Shown: positions 6,796-14,341 of the stretch, in pieces | Layout of the letters: the number at the start of each line of letters is the position of its first letter | Position numbering within the stretch: the stretch's first letter is position 1 | Virus record (IMG/VR): IMGVR_UViG_3300037076_000091 | Coordinates: 1-30,565 of that record | DNA: 30,565 nucleotides | Source: a virus | Reading direction: 5' to 3' (one strand) | The notes under the pieces: generated by a model | What the model was told of the DNA's origin: nothing | What the model saw: only the letters and a program-made list of their open reading frames with translations | The model's database searches: none | Made by a program: the position numbers and the translations under genes

Positions 6796-7922
6796 AGCCG
6801 TCGTTCCGGGTAGTCACCAACGCGACCAATTGGGCGCGGCCATTCGTGGCGCGTCTGCTGGAGCCTGGCCTTGTTTCCTATGAGGATCAGGGTTGCGGTA
6901 AGTCTCTTGTCACAAAGGAGACTATCGACCGATGGATTCAGACGTTTGTTGGCCGGCCGGTCGTGCTGAAGCTAGATGCCAAAGGGGCGAGAGTCCATCC
7001 GGCGAACAAAAACAGCGTCACCCCTCAGAATATGAAGGAGCAGGGGTGCGGCTACATCACTGAGGTTTTCTACAATTCCAGTGACGGGTGGTGGTATGGC
7101 AGGGGCGTCGTTGACACCGACGAAGCCGTTGCGGCCCTTCAGGACCCGACTGGCTGCTCTGTCGGCTACCACGTCAACCGGAGCGTCCCGTCAACTCAAA
7201 GCAGTTCCCCGGGCGGGCGCTGGCATGACATCCCGTTCCATGACGAGATCCAAGAATTTGAAGGTTTGCACCTCGCTATCGTGGATTCCCCTCGATACGA
7301 GGCGGCGACGATCAGACTGAACGCGAAACAACCCAAAGACAACATGAGCATGTTCAAGTGGTTCAAGAAAGCCGCCCCCGGTGCAACCGTGAGTGCGGAC
7401 GACGCGGCGCAAGCCGCCGCTGCCAAGCTGGCAGCCGACAATGACGCGACGAAGGCCGCGGCCGACAAGCTGAACGCCACCGCTGCGCCCGATCAGATTT
7501 CCGGCGAGTCAGAGTTTGAAATCGCCACGGCTGACGGGAAGACGGAGAAGGTGACGCTTGCGAAGCTGATCGAAGCCCACAACGGCAAAGGCAGCGGCGA
7601 GATGGACGGCGAGACTGAAATCGTCCACAACGGCAAGACCTACAAGCTTAACGCGCTCGTGCAGGCGTTCGACATCTGGGAGAAGGAAAAGCAGAACGCC
7701 GCTGACGAAGCCAAGACAAAGGCCGAAAAGGAAACGAAGGAGAAGGAAGAGGCGGACAAAAAGACCAAGGAGAACGCTACCGCCAAACCTGACTTCTTTC
7801 GCGTCGTGCTGAATGCCGCCGCCAACGCCGCGCAGGCTCCCGAGTCTGCCCCGCAGTTCGACACCCTATCCGAGCGCCTTGCTCGCGGGCAGGAGCAATT
7901 CGGCACGCCTGCCAAGAAATAA
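6786..7922 (+). CDS. DUF2213 prohead protease / scaffold fusion
   Basis: The 378-residue protein has two parts. Residues 1 to about 185 match DUF2213, a presumed prohead protease, with PTGCSVGYHVN and FEGLHLAIVDSPRYEAATIRLNA. The rest is Ala-rich and then very rich in Lys and Glu, as in capsid scaffolds, ending in a short hydrophilic tail. Gene order (gpF-like, DUF2213, decoration, DUF2184 capsid) supports a protease-scaffold. The start is TTG 6786, overlapping the previous gene by 10 bases; no ATG is available before the conserved region. An internal ATG at NMSMFKWFKK could give a free scaffold, but no good ribosome-binding site precedes it. Confidence 0.8.
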   Translation: MRVEPSFRVVTNATNWARPFVARLLEPGLVSYEDQGCGKSLVTKETIDRWIQTFVGRPVVLKLDAKGARVHPANKNSVTPQNMKEQGCGYITEVFYNSSDGWWYGRGVVDTDEAVAALQDPTGCSVGYHVNRSVPSTQSSSPGGRWHDIPFHDEIQEFEGLHLAIVDSPRYEAATIRLNAKQPKDNMSMFKWFKKAAPGATVSADDAAQAAAAKLAADNDATKAAADKLNATAAPDQISGESEFEIATADGKTEKVTLAKLIEAHNGKGSGEMDGETEIVHNGKTYKLNALVQAFDIWEKEKQNAADEAKTKAEKETKEKEEADKKTKENATAKPDFFRVVLNAAANAAQAPESAPQFDTLSERLARGQEQFGTPAKK

Positions 7923-7966
7923 CCGAAACCACACTCTCGAAAACACACTAACAGGAGATTTCAACC

Positions 7967-8455
7967 ATGTCTGAGAATGTCCAAAATCTGAATCAATTCG
8001 CGCAGACCGCAATCGTCGGTCAGCAGGATTTGACGGTCAACAACAACATCATTCCGGCCCGCATTTATGCGAGTTCGTCCGGCGGCGCCCTTCTGGTTGC
8101 CGGCAATGCGTTCAAGCTCGTGGATCAGGTCGGAGAGATGCCGATCATCGACCTCGTGACCGGCGTGACCGATACGCCGTATTGCGTGGCGATCCACCAG
8201 ATGAAGAATGACACGTTCACCGCCGGCCAGGTGATCGACGTGGCGCTGTCCGGCTCCGTCGTGTACATGCAGGCCAGCGCGGCGATCGCGCGCGGCGTGC
8301 GCGTGCAGATCGATCCGACCGGCCCGACCGTTGCCACCCTCACGAGCCTCGGAACGAACGCCAGCCTTGGCGTTTGCATCGACAAGCCTTCCGCCGCTGG
8401 TGCCATGTGCCGCATTCAGATCAACCCGGCCGATCCGAACCAGTCCGCTTACTAA
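7967..8455 (+). CDS. putative capsid decoration/stabilisation protein
   Basis: This 162-residue protein has no charged helix and is rich in short beta strands, Gly, Val and Ala. The layout of a GNAFKLVD...GVTDTPYCVAI core and a closing GVCIDKP resembles small head-decoration proteins (DUF2190-like) encoded just before the major capsid gene. A good Shine-Dalgarno (AGGAG, nine bases upstream) sets the start. It is likely a trimeric cement protein on the capsid surface; the family assignment is by position and fold-like pattern, not a diagnostic motif. Confidence 0.65.
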   Translation: MSENVQNLNQFAQTAIVGQQDLTVNNNIIPARIYASSSGGALLVAGNAFKLVDQVGEMPIIDLVTGVTDTPYCVAIHQMKNDTFTAGQVIDVALSGSVVYMQASAAIARGVRVQIDPTGPTVATLTSLGTNASLGVCIDKPSAAGAMCRIQINPADPNQSAY

Positions 8456-8494
8456 CCAACCCGCGAAGAAACAACCAAATCAACAGAATCAACA

Positions 8495-9553
8495 ATGAAT
8501 ACCATTCGATACGTCACGAACGGGCGCGGGGAGAGGGAAGCCGATCCGATTCGCTCGACAAACGGCCTGACGCTCTTCAACGCATCCGGCGACATTGCCG
8601 ACCAGTCACTCGGCTTCAAGTACGCCACCGACACCTTGAGTTACATCAAGGCCGAGGTGACGAAACAGAAGTTCTACACGGTGCCCTTTGCGGACATCGT
8701 GCCGACCGCGATTGGCCGTGGTAGCTGGGCAGACCAGATTTTCACGAACGTCAGCTTTGCCTCTGCCGCCTCGTTTGAATCCGGCTTCATCCAGACGGGA
8801 GACAACACCCGTTTTGCCGGGGTCGACGCCGCTGTCGCGCAGAAGAGCCAGAAGGTTCGCACGTGGGCCAAGCAGCTCACGTATAGCATCGTAGAAGTGA
8901 TGCAGGCGCTTCAGGCCAACAACTGGGACCCGATCATGGCGAAGGCCGCGGCGCTCAAGAAGAATTACGACCTGGGCATCCAAAAGATCGCCTTCAACGG
9001 CGTCGCTGGAGACGCGGACATGACCGGTCTGCTGAATAACACCGGCGTCACGGTTGACGTGGCGACCATTGCCGCCGCGATTTCCGGGAAGTCCGCTGCC
9101 GATCTGGCCACGTTCGTTACGGCGTTGATCAAGTCGTACTTCATCGGCCTCAGCACGACGGACGTTGGCGCGAGCTACACGGCCATGCCGAATCACTTCA
9201 TTATGCCGTGGTCGGACTTCCTTGGGCTGTCGACTCCGTTCCCCGGCACGATTGGAACATTCCCGCTGCCGATGATCGATTACCTAGAGATGGCGTTCAA
9301 GAAGCAGACGGGCAACCCGGATTTCAAGATCGTCCCGTTGGCGTACTGCGAGGCCGCAAACAGCGCGTCGGGCACGCACGAATACTGCCTCTTCCGCAAG
9401 GACCCGGAGTCCCTGCTGTTCGAGCTTCCCATCGGCTTCACCACCACGCAGGCCAACACGCTCAACAACTTCACATTCCAGAGCGTCGGTTACGCGCGCG
9501 TGGGTTCTGTCGGAATCTTCCGCAACGCCGAAGTGCGCTACTTCCACTACTAA
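8495..9553 (+). CDS. major capsid protein, DUF2184 family
   Basis: The 352-residue product is the shell protein of the head. Its sequence fits DUF2184 (HK97-fold) capsid proteins: an N-terminal arm, then KFYTVPFADIVP, a central helix KVRTWAKQLTYSIVEVMQAL, a GVAGDADMTGLLNN turn, and a C-terminal PESLLFELPIGF. The leader (8456-8494) is A/C-rich and has no Shine-Dalgarno, odd for the most abundant virion protein. The N-terminus shows no obvious cleaved scaffold delta domain; scaffolding is probably supplied by the DUF2213 fusion upstream. Confidence 0.9.
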   Translation: MNTIRYVTNGRGEREADPIRSTNGLTLFNASGDIADQSLGFKYATDTLSYIKAEVTKQKFYTVPFADIVPTAIGRGSWADQIFTNVSFASAASFESGFIQTGDNTRFAGVDAAVAQKSQKVRTWAKQLTYSIVEVMQALQANNWDPIMAKAAALKKNYDLGIQKIAFNGVAGDADMTGLLNNTGVTVDVATIAAAISGKSAADLATFVTALIKSYFIGLSTTDVGASYTAMPNHFIMPWSDFLGLSTPFPGTIGTFPLPMIDYLEMAFKKQTGNPDFKIVPLAYCEAANSASGTHEYCLFRKDPESLLFELPIGFTTTQANTLNNFTFQSVGYARVGSVGIFRNAEVRYFHY

Positions 9554-9597
9554 TCCACCTCATTCATTCAACAATTACGGGCGGCGCTGATCGTGGT

Positions 9598-9617
9598 CGG
9601 CTCCGTCGCGGGAGCCG
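9598..9617 (+). other. hairpin after the major capsid gene
   Basis: CGGCTCC and GGAGCCG form a perfect 7-bp stem around a 6-base loop in the 94-bp gap between the capsid gene and the next gene. There is no T-run, so it is not a standard terminator. It could stabilise the 3' end of the capsid mRNA or slow transcription. Confidence 0.3.
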
Positions 9618-9647
9618 TAACCCGCATTCTTCCACGAAAGAATTCAC

Positions 9648-10076
9648 ATGAAAGTGTACAACAAAGGGCACAGGACATTTGCCTGCGGTAGTTTCTCGAT
9701 TACCGCCGGCAAACACACGCTGGTTCCCCCGGAATCAGAGGCGTTGGTCAAGATGATGATGACTCGATACCCGGGCGAGCTGATTGACGCCGGGGATGCT
9801 GACGCTGACATCGCGGCCAAGACTGCGATGCTGGAAGCCAAGGACAAGGAAATCGCGGATCAGAGGGTGATCATTGCCAATCTTCAACGGCTCCTGACGA
9901 AGGACGTTGGGGATTCTCGCGTGAAGGCGAATCGCCGGGCGGACGTTGCCGAGCTGGAGTTGGACAACGCGCGCGAGGAGATTGCCAAACTGAAGGCCGC
10001 TCTGGCCCCCAAGCCTATCGTCCTTCCGGTCATAGTTGCACCGGCCGCGCCTGCCGTCATCGCAGACAAGGGTTAA
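9648..10076 (+). CDS. coiled-coil head-tail region protein
   Basis: A 142-residue protein. Residues 1 to about 45 form a small beta-rich domain (KGHRTFACGSFSITAGKHTL), then a long heptad-like helix from about 52 to 118 (AKDKEIADQRVIIANLQRLL, then ELELDNAREEIAKLKAAL), and a Pro/Ala/Val-rich tail. Such genes between the DUF2184 capsid and DUF4054 genes are common, but their role is not established. It is followed after 3 bases by the DUF4054 gene. No family motif is recognised. Confidence 0.7.
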   Translation: MKVYNKGHRTFACGSFSITAGKHTLVPPESEALVKMMMTRYPGELIDAGDADADIAAKTAMLEAKDKEIADQRVIIANLQRLLTKDVGDSRVKANRRADVAELELDNAREEIAKLKAALAPKPIVLPVIVAPAAPAVIADKG

Positions 10077-10079
10077 TCC

Positions 10080-10538
10080 ATGGCATTCACCGTTCCAACG
10101 GTCGCGCAGTTCAAAGCTCAATTCGTCCGTGATTTCCCCTTCGCCCTACCAGAGGGCGGGAATCCCGGAACGAACGACAAGCGCGTTTTGGACGGTGACA
10201 TCACGAATGCCCAAACAGCCGCCGGCATGAATTCAAACGTAAATCTCTGGTCGAGTCAGACGGAGTACACCTACGTTTTCAACCTGCTGACGGCTCATTT
10301 TCTGGTCACGAACCTGCTCGCCAGTTCACAGGGACTGCGCGGGCAAGGTTCTTGGCTGACACAGAGCAAGTCGATTGACGGTGTATCAGAGTCGTTCGCC
10401 ATCCCGCAGCGCGTGCTGAATAGCCCGACGCTGGCACCGTTGAGCAAGACGACCTACGGGCTTCAGTATCTCAACATCCTGGCCCCGCGCATGGTCGGCA
10501 ACATCATGGCGATTCCGCGCCAAACTTCCGCCCGATGA
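10080..10538 (+). CDS. DUF4054 head-tail adaptor
   Basis: This 152-residue protein fits the DUF4054 head-completion family: an acidic/aromatic N-terminus (PTVAQFKAQFVRDFPFA), a helical middle with YTYVFNLLTAHFLVTNLLA, a loop typical of the family (SKSIDGVSESFAIP), and a C-terminal TTYGLQYLNILAPRM. It likely binds below the portal as the first neck ring. AAGGG lies eight bases before ATG. The stop overlaps the next start as ATGA. Confidence 0.8.
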   Translation: MAFTVPTVAQFKAQFVRDFPFALPEGGNPGTNDKRVLDGDITNAQTAAGMNSNVNLWSSQTEYTYVFNLLTAHFLVTNLLASSQGLRGQGSWLTQSKSIDGVSESFAIPQRVLNSPTLAPLSKTTYGLQYLNILAPRMVGNIMAIPRQTSAR

Positions 10539-11077
10539 TCAGCAAATCCATAGTCGTTGCGAATTTCGCTCCGCTCGATGCGCTGAATCTCGACATCGAG
10601 AACAACCGCGGGGCGTATGTGAAAGTCGGCATTCTTGGCGACGGTGGCCACGTTGGGCGCAAAGAGACGGGGATCAACAACCCCAGCCTGGGGCTGGCGC
10701 ACGAGTTTGGCGTTGCCTCCCACAACCTGCCCCAGCGGTCTTTCCTGCGCGTGCCGCTATCGACGGAGCTTCCAAAGCGGATGGCTGCCCTTGGCCGCGA
10801 CTTCTGGCAGGCGATTCTCGACAAGAAGGGCGTCAAAGGCGGGCTGCGAATCCTCGGAGGCTATGCGGAAAAGACGGTTGACGACGCCTTCGCCTCCGGA
10901 GGGTTTGGTCGATGGCCGACATGGAGCGACAAGTACGGTCGCCACCGCGAGCTTGAGCAGCGCATGAAGAAACGGAAGATGAACAAGATCGGGCCGATTC
11001 CGCTGGCCATCCTTGTCCGCACCGCGCAACTCGCCAAGTCCATCACCTCTGCCGTCGTAGGAGGCAAAAAGCCATGA
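10535..11077 (+). CDS. virion morphogenesis / neck protein (Mu gpG-like)
   Basis: The 180-residue product has the order YVKVGILGD, then LAHEFG, then PQRSFLRVPL. That order is shared by phage virion-morphogenesis and tail-completion proteins of the Mu gpG / HK97 gp10 type. The C-terminus is basic (RMKKRKMNKIGPIPL). It is expected to join head to tail. Coupled to both neighbours by 4-base ATGA overlaps. The broad family is clear; the exact neck position (stopper or terminator) is not. Confidence 0.75.
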   Translation: MISKSIVVANFAPLDALNLDIENNRGAYVKVGILGDGGHVGRKETGINNPSLGLAHEFGVASHNLPQRSFLRVPLSTELPKRMAALGRDFWQAILDKKGVKGGLRILGGYAEKTVDDAFASGGFGRWPTWSDKYGRHRELEQRMKKRKMNKIGPIPLAILVRTAQLAKSITSAVVGGKKP

Positions 11078-11487
11078 TGGCGATCTACAACGCGGCGGAT
11101 TCGACGCCTGACGTGGGGGCTGTTTCACAGGCTCCGAACGTCAGCTCGACATTGAACGGCAATTTGCTGCCGGTCCAGTTCTCGTCCGTGAGCAAGTCGA
11201 TTGATCCTGTCACCAAGGAAGTGAAGGAAATTATCGTCACGGTCGAAACCCTCGCCAGTATCCAGCCGCTTCGCACGCGCGAACTGGCGATGAAGCCGGA
11301 GGGCGAGCGGAGCTGGGAATGGTACAAGATTTACGCGCTACCGGAATTGGTCTTGAAGACCGGAGACATGATCCAGATCAACGGCGAGGGCAGTTTCCGA
11401 GTGATGGGACTGAAGAACTGGCGGGCGCGCGGGTATATGTATTACGAAATCGTCAACGGCTTCACGGCCCCGACCGGCAATGCCTGA
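11074..11487 (+). CDS. head-closure / stopper-type protein
   Basis: A 137-residue beta-rich protein. The C-terminal half carries GERSWEWYKIYALPELVLKT, then GDMIQINGEGSFRVMGLKNW and YMYYEIVNGF, the small beta-barrel pattern of head-closure proteins seen next to DUF4054 genes. The first ATG (11074) overlaps the previous stop; a second ATG at 11077 is equally possible. The gene overlaps the next by 8 bases. Assignment rests on gene order and fold-like pattern. Confidence 0.65.
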   Translation: MMAIYNAADSTPDVGAVSQAPNVSSTLNGNLLPVQFSSVSKSIDPVTKEVKEIIVTVETLASIQPLRTRELAMKPEGERSWEWYKIYALPELVLKTGDMIQINGEGSFRVMGLKNWRARGYMYYEIVNGFTAPTGNA

Positions 11488-12004
11488 AGTGATCACAACT
11501 CCAGACACGCCGGCATTGATCGCGGAATTGATTCGTGCGCAGATGCACTTGTCGCAAGATCCTCCGCGGGTTTTCGTGTACAATTCGGCATGGCCGCTGC
11601 CGGACACTAACGACCTGTTTGTCGTTGTGGGCATTCTGGCAGATGACGATTTCGGGGCAGGTCTAAACTACGCAGTGAACCCGGCGACCGGAGACATGAC
11701 AGCCCAGCAGGTTCTTGAGCGAACGACGACCTACACCGTTGACGTGTTCTCTGTTACCACAGAGGCCCGCCGACGCCGCCACGAGGTTCATTTCGCGCTT
11801 CAGGGTGACGCCGCGCAGGTCTTGAGCGAGGCGCACGGCCTGAGGATCTTCCGCCCGTCCAACTTTATCGACCTTTCCGAAATCGAGGCAAGCCGCCGGA
11901 TGAACCGATTTCAAACCCAGTTCCAAGTATTCGAGGGATTCTCACAAACGCGGCCCGTGGCGTCCATGACGCATGGACCAATCACAACTGAAATTCAACC
12001 ATGA
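11480..12004 (+). CDS. tail/neck terminator protein (LIC_12616-like)
   Basis: This 174-residue protein has the pattern of neck/tail-terminator proteins of contractile phages: an N-terminal helix (LIAELIRAQMH), then PDTNDLFVVVGILADDD, TTTYTVDVFSVTTEARRRRHEVHFAL, and a late NRFQTQFQVF strand. It would cap the tail before head joining. It precedes the sheath gene and overlaps it as ATGA. The start at 11480 lies inside the previous gene, with no strong Shine-Dalgarno. Confidence 0.7.
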   Translation: MPEVITTPDTPALIAELIRAQMHLSQDPPRVFVYNSAWPLPDTNDLFVVVGILADDDFGAGLNYAVNPATGDMTAQQVLERTTTYTVDVFSVTTEARRRRHEVHFALQGDAAQVLSEAHGLRIFRPSNFIDLSEIEASRRMNRFQTQFQVFEGFSQTRPVASMTHGPITTEIQP

Positions 12005-13155
12005 GCACCGCCACACTGCCTGTTTCAACAGTCGTTACCATTTCCGTTTCCGCGCCGCAGCCCGGGCTGTTGGTGCCGAACGTCAACAACATCTGCATCG
12101 TCGACACGGAGGCGCCTGCCGTGCCCAGCAACCTCACGAACAACCTTGGTATCTATGCCACGGCCGCGCAGGTCGGGGTCGACTGGGGCACCACGAGCGA
12201 AGCCTACCTGCAGGCGCAGGCGATCTTCAATCAACAGCCGAACATCCTTGCCGGTGGTGGTCAGCTTGCGATTTACGCCATGAGCGGAGCCGTCACAACG
12301 GTTTCTCAAGCCATCGCGGCGGTCGAGGGTCTGATCTATGTCGGGGCCTACCTCTGGGCCGGCTATTCGCCCAATGCGGCTGAAGTTGAGGCCGCGGCAA
12401 GCGCGGTCAATACGCTCCGCAAGATCCTTGGCGTTTCCAGCTACCAAGTCAGCGATATGACTTCTCCGGGAGTGCTGTATGCAATCTCCGGATCGAACCT
12501 GCCGAGCGCGGATCTTGTCCTCTACACGCAGGCGGGCACGGCGGTGGGAGCACGGCTCGCGGAAGCGGCCCGGCTGTCCCAGCAGATGGCCACGAACTTC
12601 TTGGCTCAGAATTCCTGCATCAACATGAACATGAAGACGGCGCAGGGACTCACGGCTGACGCGGGGATCACTCCGGCCGTCCTGACAACCGCGTCCGGTC
12701 TTGGCGTCAACGTGTACGGAAACATCCAGGGCGTGGCGAAGTGGATTTCCAACGGCGGACCGAACAACATCTATCTGGACAACACGTTCAATCTGCTCTG
12801 GTTCACCAATGCTCTCCAGGTTGCATACTTCAACGCGCTGGCAACGACTTCGACGAAGATCCCGCAGACGGAGGCCGGCATGACGACGATCAAGAACGCG
12901 CTTTTGGCAGTCTGCAAACAGGGCGGGCTGAACGGCTATTTGGCCCCGGGCCAGTGGAACGCCACGGACACCTTTGGCGACAATGTGAGCTTCCTGCGCA
13001 ACATTACGCAGCTCGGCTATTACATCTATAGCCAGCCGATGGCGGCGCAATCGCAGGCGGTGCGGGTGACGCGAGCGGCCCCGCTCGTGCAGATCGCCGC
13101 AAAGCTGGCCGGAGGGATCAACACCGGTTCTGTGAGCGTTTTAATCAACCCGTGA
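12001..13155 (+). CDS. tail sheath protein, DUF3383 family
   Basis: The 384-residue product is the contractile sheath. It fits DUF3383: a beta N-terminus (VSTVVTISVSAPQPGLLVPNVN), the middle AAEAARLSQQMATNFLAQ, the conserved NMKTAQGLTADAGITPAV, then NGYLAPGQWN and the closing GYYIYSQPMAAQSQ and RAAPLVQIAAKLAGGI. It is shorter than T4-type sheaths, as usual for this family. Its presence identifies the phage as a myovirus. The ATGA overlap with the terminator gene sets the start. Confidence 0.9.
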   Translation: MSTATLPVSTVVTISVSAPQPGLLVPNVNNICIVDTEAPAVPSNLTNNLGIYATAAQVGVDWGTTSEAYLQAQAIFNQQPNILAGGGQLAIYAMSGAVTTVSQAIAAVEGLIYVGAYLWAGYSPNAAEVEAAASAVNTLRKILGVSSYQVSDMTSPGVLYAISGSNLPSADLVLYTQAGTAVGARLAEAARLSQQMATNFLAQNSCINMNMKTAQGLTADAGITPAVLTTASGLGVNVYGNIQGVAKWISNGGPNNIYLDNTFNLLWFTNALQVAYFNALATTSTKIPQTEAGMTTIKNALLAVCKQGGLNGYLAPGQWNATDTFGDNVSFLRNITQLGYYIYSQPMAAQSQAVRVTRAAPLVQIAAKLAGGINTGSVSVLINP

Positions 13156-13191
13156 TCGGCACGGCAAACCAATCAACCAGGAGAATAGACC

Positions 13192-13653
13192 ATGAGCGGA
13201 CCTACAATCGCACTGACCGGAGCCGACACCATTGCAGTCGACGGCGTTCCGATGAACAACTTTGGCCCCGGCGACGTGATGACCGGGGAGTTCCCGAACG
13301 ACGTCTCCACTGTGGAAATCGGGAAAAACGGGAACGTGGTTGCGGCGCTCAATGCGCAGGGCCAGAAATTCGAGGTCGTTCTGCGGACCCTGCGCGGCTC
13401 GCCGGAAGACATCTATCTGACGACCCGTGAGGCGCAGTTCCTTTCGGACCCCGCTTCGTTCTCGACGTACACGGGCAATTTCGTGAAACGGGTGGGCAAT
13501 GGGTCCGGGCGCGTGGCGTTCGACACGTACATCGCCGCTTTCGGACTGCCCAAGAAACTGCCGGGCTTGAAGGAGAATGTATCCGGCGACGTTTCGCAGG
13601 CGGTCGCCGAGCATTCAATTACCTTTGGGCAGGCCCTTCGCGCAATCTTCTAA
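13192..13653 (+). CDS. tail tube protein
   Basis: A 153-residue beta-rich protein with the pattern of tube proteins paired with DUF3383 sheaths (DUF3277-like): GPGDVMTGEFPNDVSTVEIGKNGN, then VVLRTLRGSPEDIYL and a C-terminal SITFGQALRAIF. It would stack as hexameric rings inside the sheath. A strong Shine-Dalgarno (AGGAGA) sits 9 bases before ATG, suiting a highly expressed structural gene. It lies between sheath and chaperone, the standard place. Confidence 0.85.
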   Translation: MSGPTIALTGADTIAVDGVPMNNFGPGDVMTGEFPNDVSTVEIGKNGNVVAALNAQGQKFEVVLRTLRGSPEDIYLTTREAQFLSDPASFSTYTGNFVKRVGNGSGRVAFDTYIAAFGLPKKLPGLKENVSGDVSQAVAEHSITFGQALRAIF

Positions 13654-13688
13654 GCAACCGATCGATCTAACCTTCAGGACCACGAACC

Positions 13689-14156
13689 ATGAAGAAAGTC
13701 ACCACACTGAAAAGCGGTCATGTCTTGACCGTGAATGTTGCAAGCCTTGCGGCTGCATCGGAGCTGAAATCCGTCATCGCAAATGAACTCCAGCGGCGCG
13801 TCACATTGAACGGCATGTCGGACGGCGTTGTCTTCGCGCTCTTGGCGGGCAACCGAAAGGGCGTGCTGGGGGCCATTGCGGGCAGCGACGTGAATGTCCT
13901 ATGGCAGATCGTCCTGACGTTGCTCGGCTCGCGCGAGATCGAAGCCGCGTTTTTCGAGTGCGCCAAGGTCTGCACGCTCAACACAGTGGGGCCGGACGTG
14001 AAGATTGACCGGACGACTTTCGAGCCGGAGGAAGTGCGCCGGGATATGATCCCGGTTGCGCTGGAGGTGATGAAGGAAAACCTCAGCCCTTTTTTCGAGG
14101 ACCTTCTATCGCAGTCACCCATCCCCGGAGCGGAGACAGCCGCCAGCCCGAAATAA
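13689..14156 (+). CDS. tail assembly chaperone (G-type, zero frame)
   Basis: The 155-residue product is in the chaperone slot between tube and tape measure. It is mostly helical, with ELKSVIANELQRRV, NVLWQIVLTLLGSREIEAAFF and a late VALEVMKENLSPFFEDLL. Near its end it carries the slippery heptamer T TTT TTC (14090-14096) in the correct frame. The -1 frame is open from there into the next small ORF, so a longer G-T type fusion is expected from a fraction of ribosomes. It acts in the cytoplasm by coating the tape measure and is absent from the virion in related phages. Confidence 0.8.
   Translation: MKKVTTLKSGHVLTVNVASLAAASELKSVIANELQRRVTLNGMSDGVVFALLAGNRKGVLGAIAGSDVNVLWQIVLTLLGSREIEAAFFECAKVCTLNTVGPDVKIDRTTFEPEEVRRDMIPVALEVMKENLSPFFEDLLSQSPIPGAETAASPK
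14090..14096 (+). promoter_or_regulatory. -1 ribosomal frameshift slippery site
   Basis: TTTTTTC read as T TTT TTC in the chaperone frame (codons CCT TTT TTC) is a canonical -1 slippery heptamer. After slipping, the frame has no stop through 23 codons to the ATG of the downstream ORF (14165) and on to TAA at 14339. Position near the end of the upstream gene matches lambda G-GT and other tail-chaperone frameshifts. Confidence 0.7.
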
Positions 14157-14164
14157 CCTGCACC

Positions 14165-14341
14165 ATGGATGACACCCGGCTTGCATCCTTCAGGATAGCG
14201 GAGGCCGGATACTTCGGAGGGAATCCCCTCCTTGTGTTGGATGCGCCGGTTGACGTGGCAATGGATCTTCTGCACTTCCTGAAATTCCGGTCAGAGCTTG
14301 AAAGCACGTTCGCGGAACTGAACAAACCAAAAGGAATGTAA
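14165..14341 (+). CDS. T-type tail chaperone segment, -1 frame
   Basis: This 58-codon ORF begins MDDTRLASFRIAEAGYFGGN. The AGYFGGNP motif followed by a hydrophobic helix is typical of the second, frameshifted part of tail chaperones. It can be read alone from ATG 14165 or as the C-terminal part of a fusion of about 216 residues made by slipping at 14090-14096. The fusion is more likely because no good Shine-Dalgarno precedes ATG 14165. It ends directly before the tape-measure GTG. It would recruit tail tube subunits to the tape measure complex. Confidence 0.7.
   Translation: MDDTRLASFRIAEAGYFGGNPLLVLDAPVDVAMDLLHFLKFRSELESTFAELNKPKGM

Noticed and set aside
12025-13050. 341-codon minus-strand frame inside the sheath gene
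   Set aside because: Antisense shadow with Arg/Val/Gly-rich random composition and no domain.
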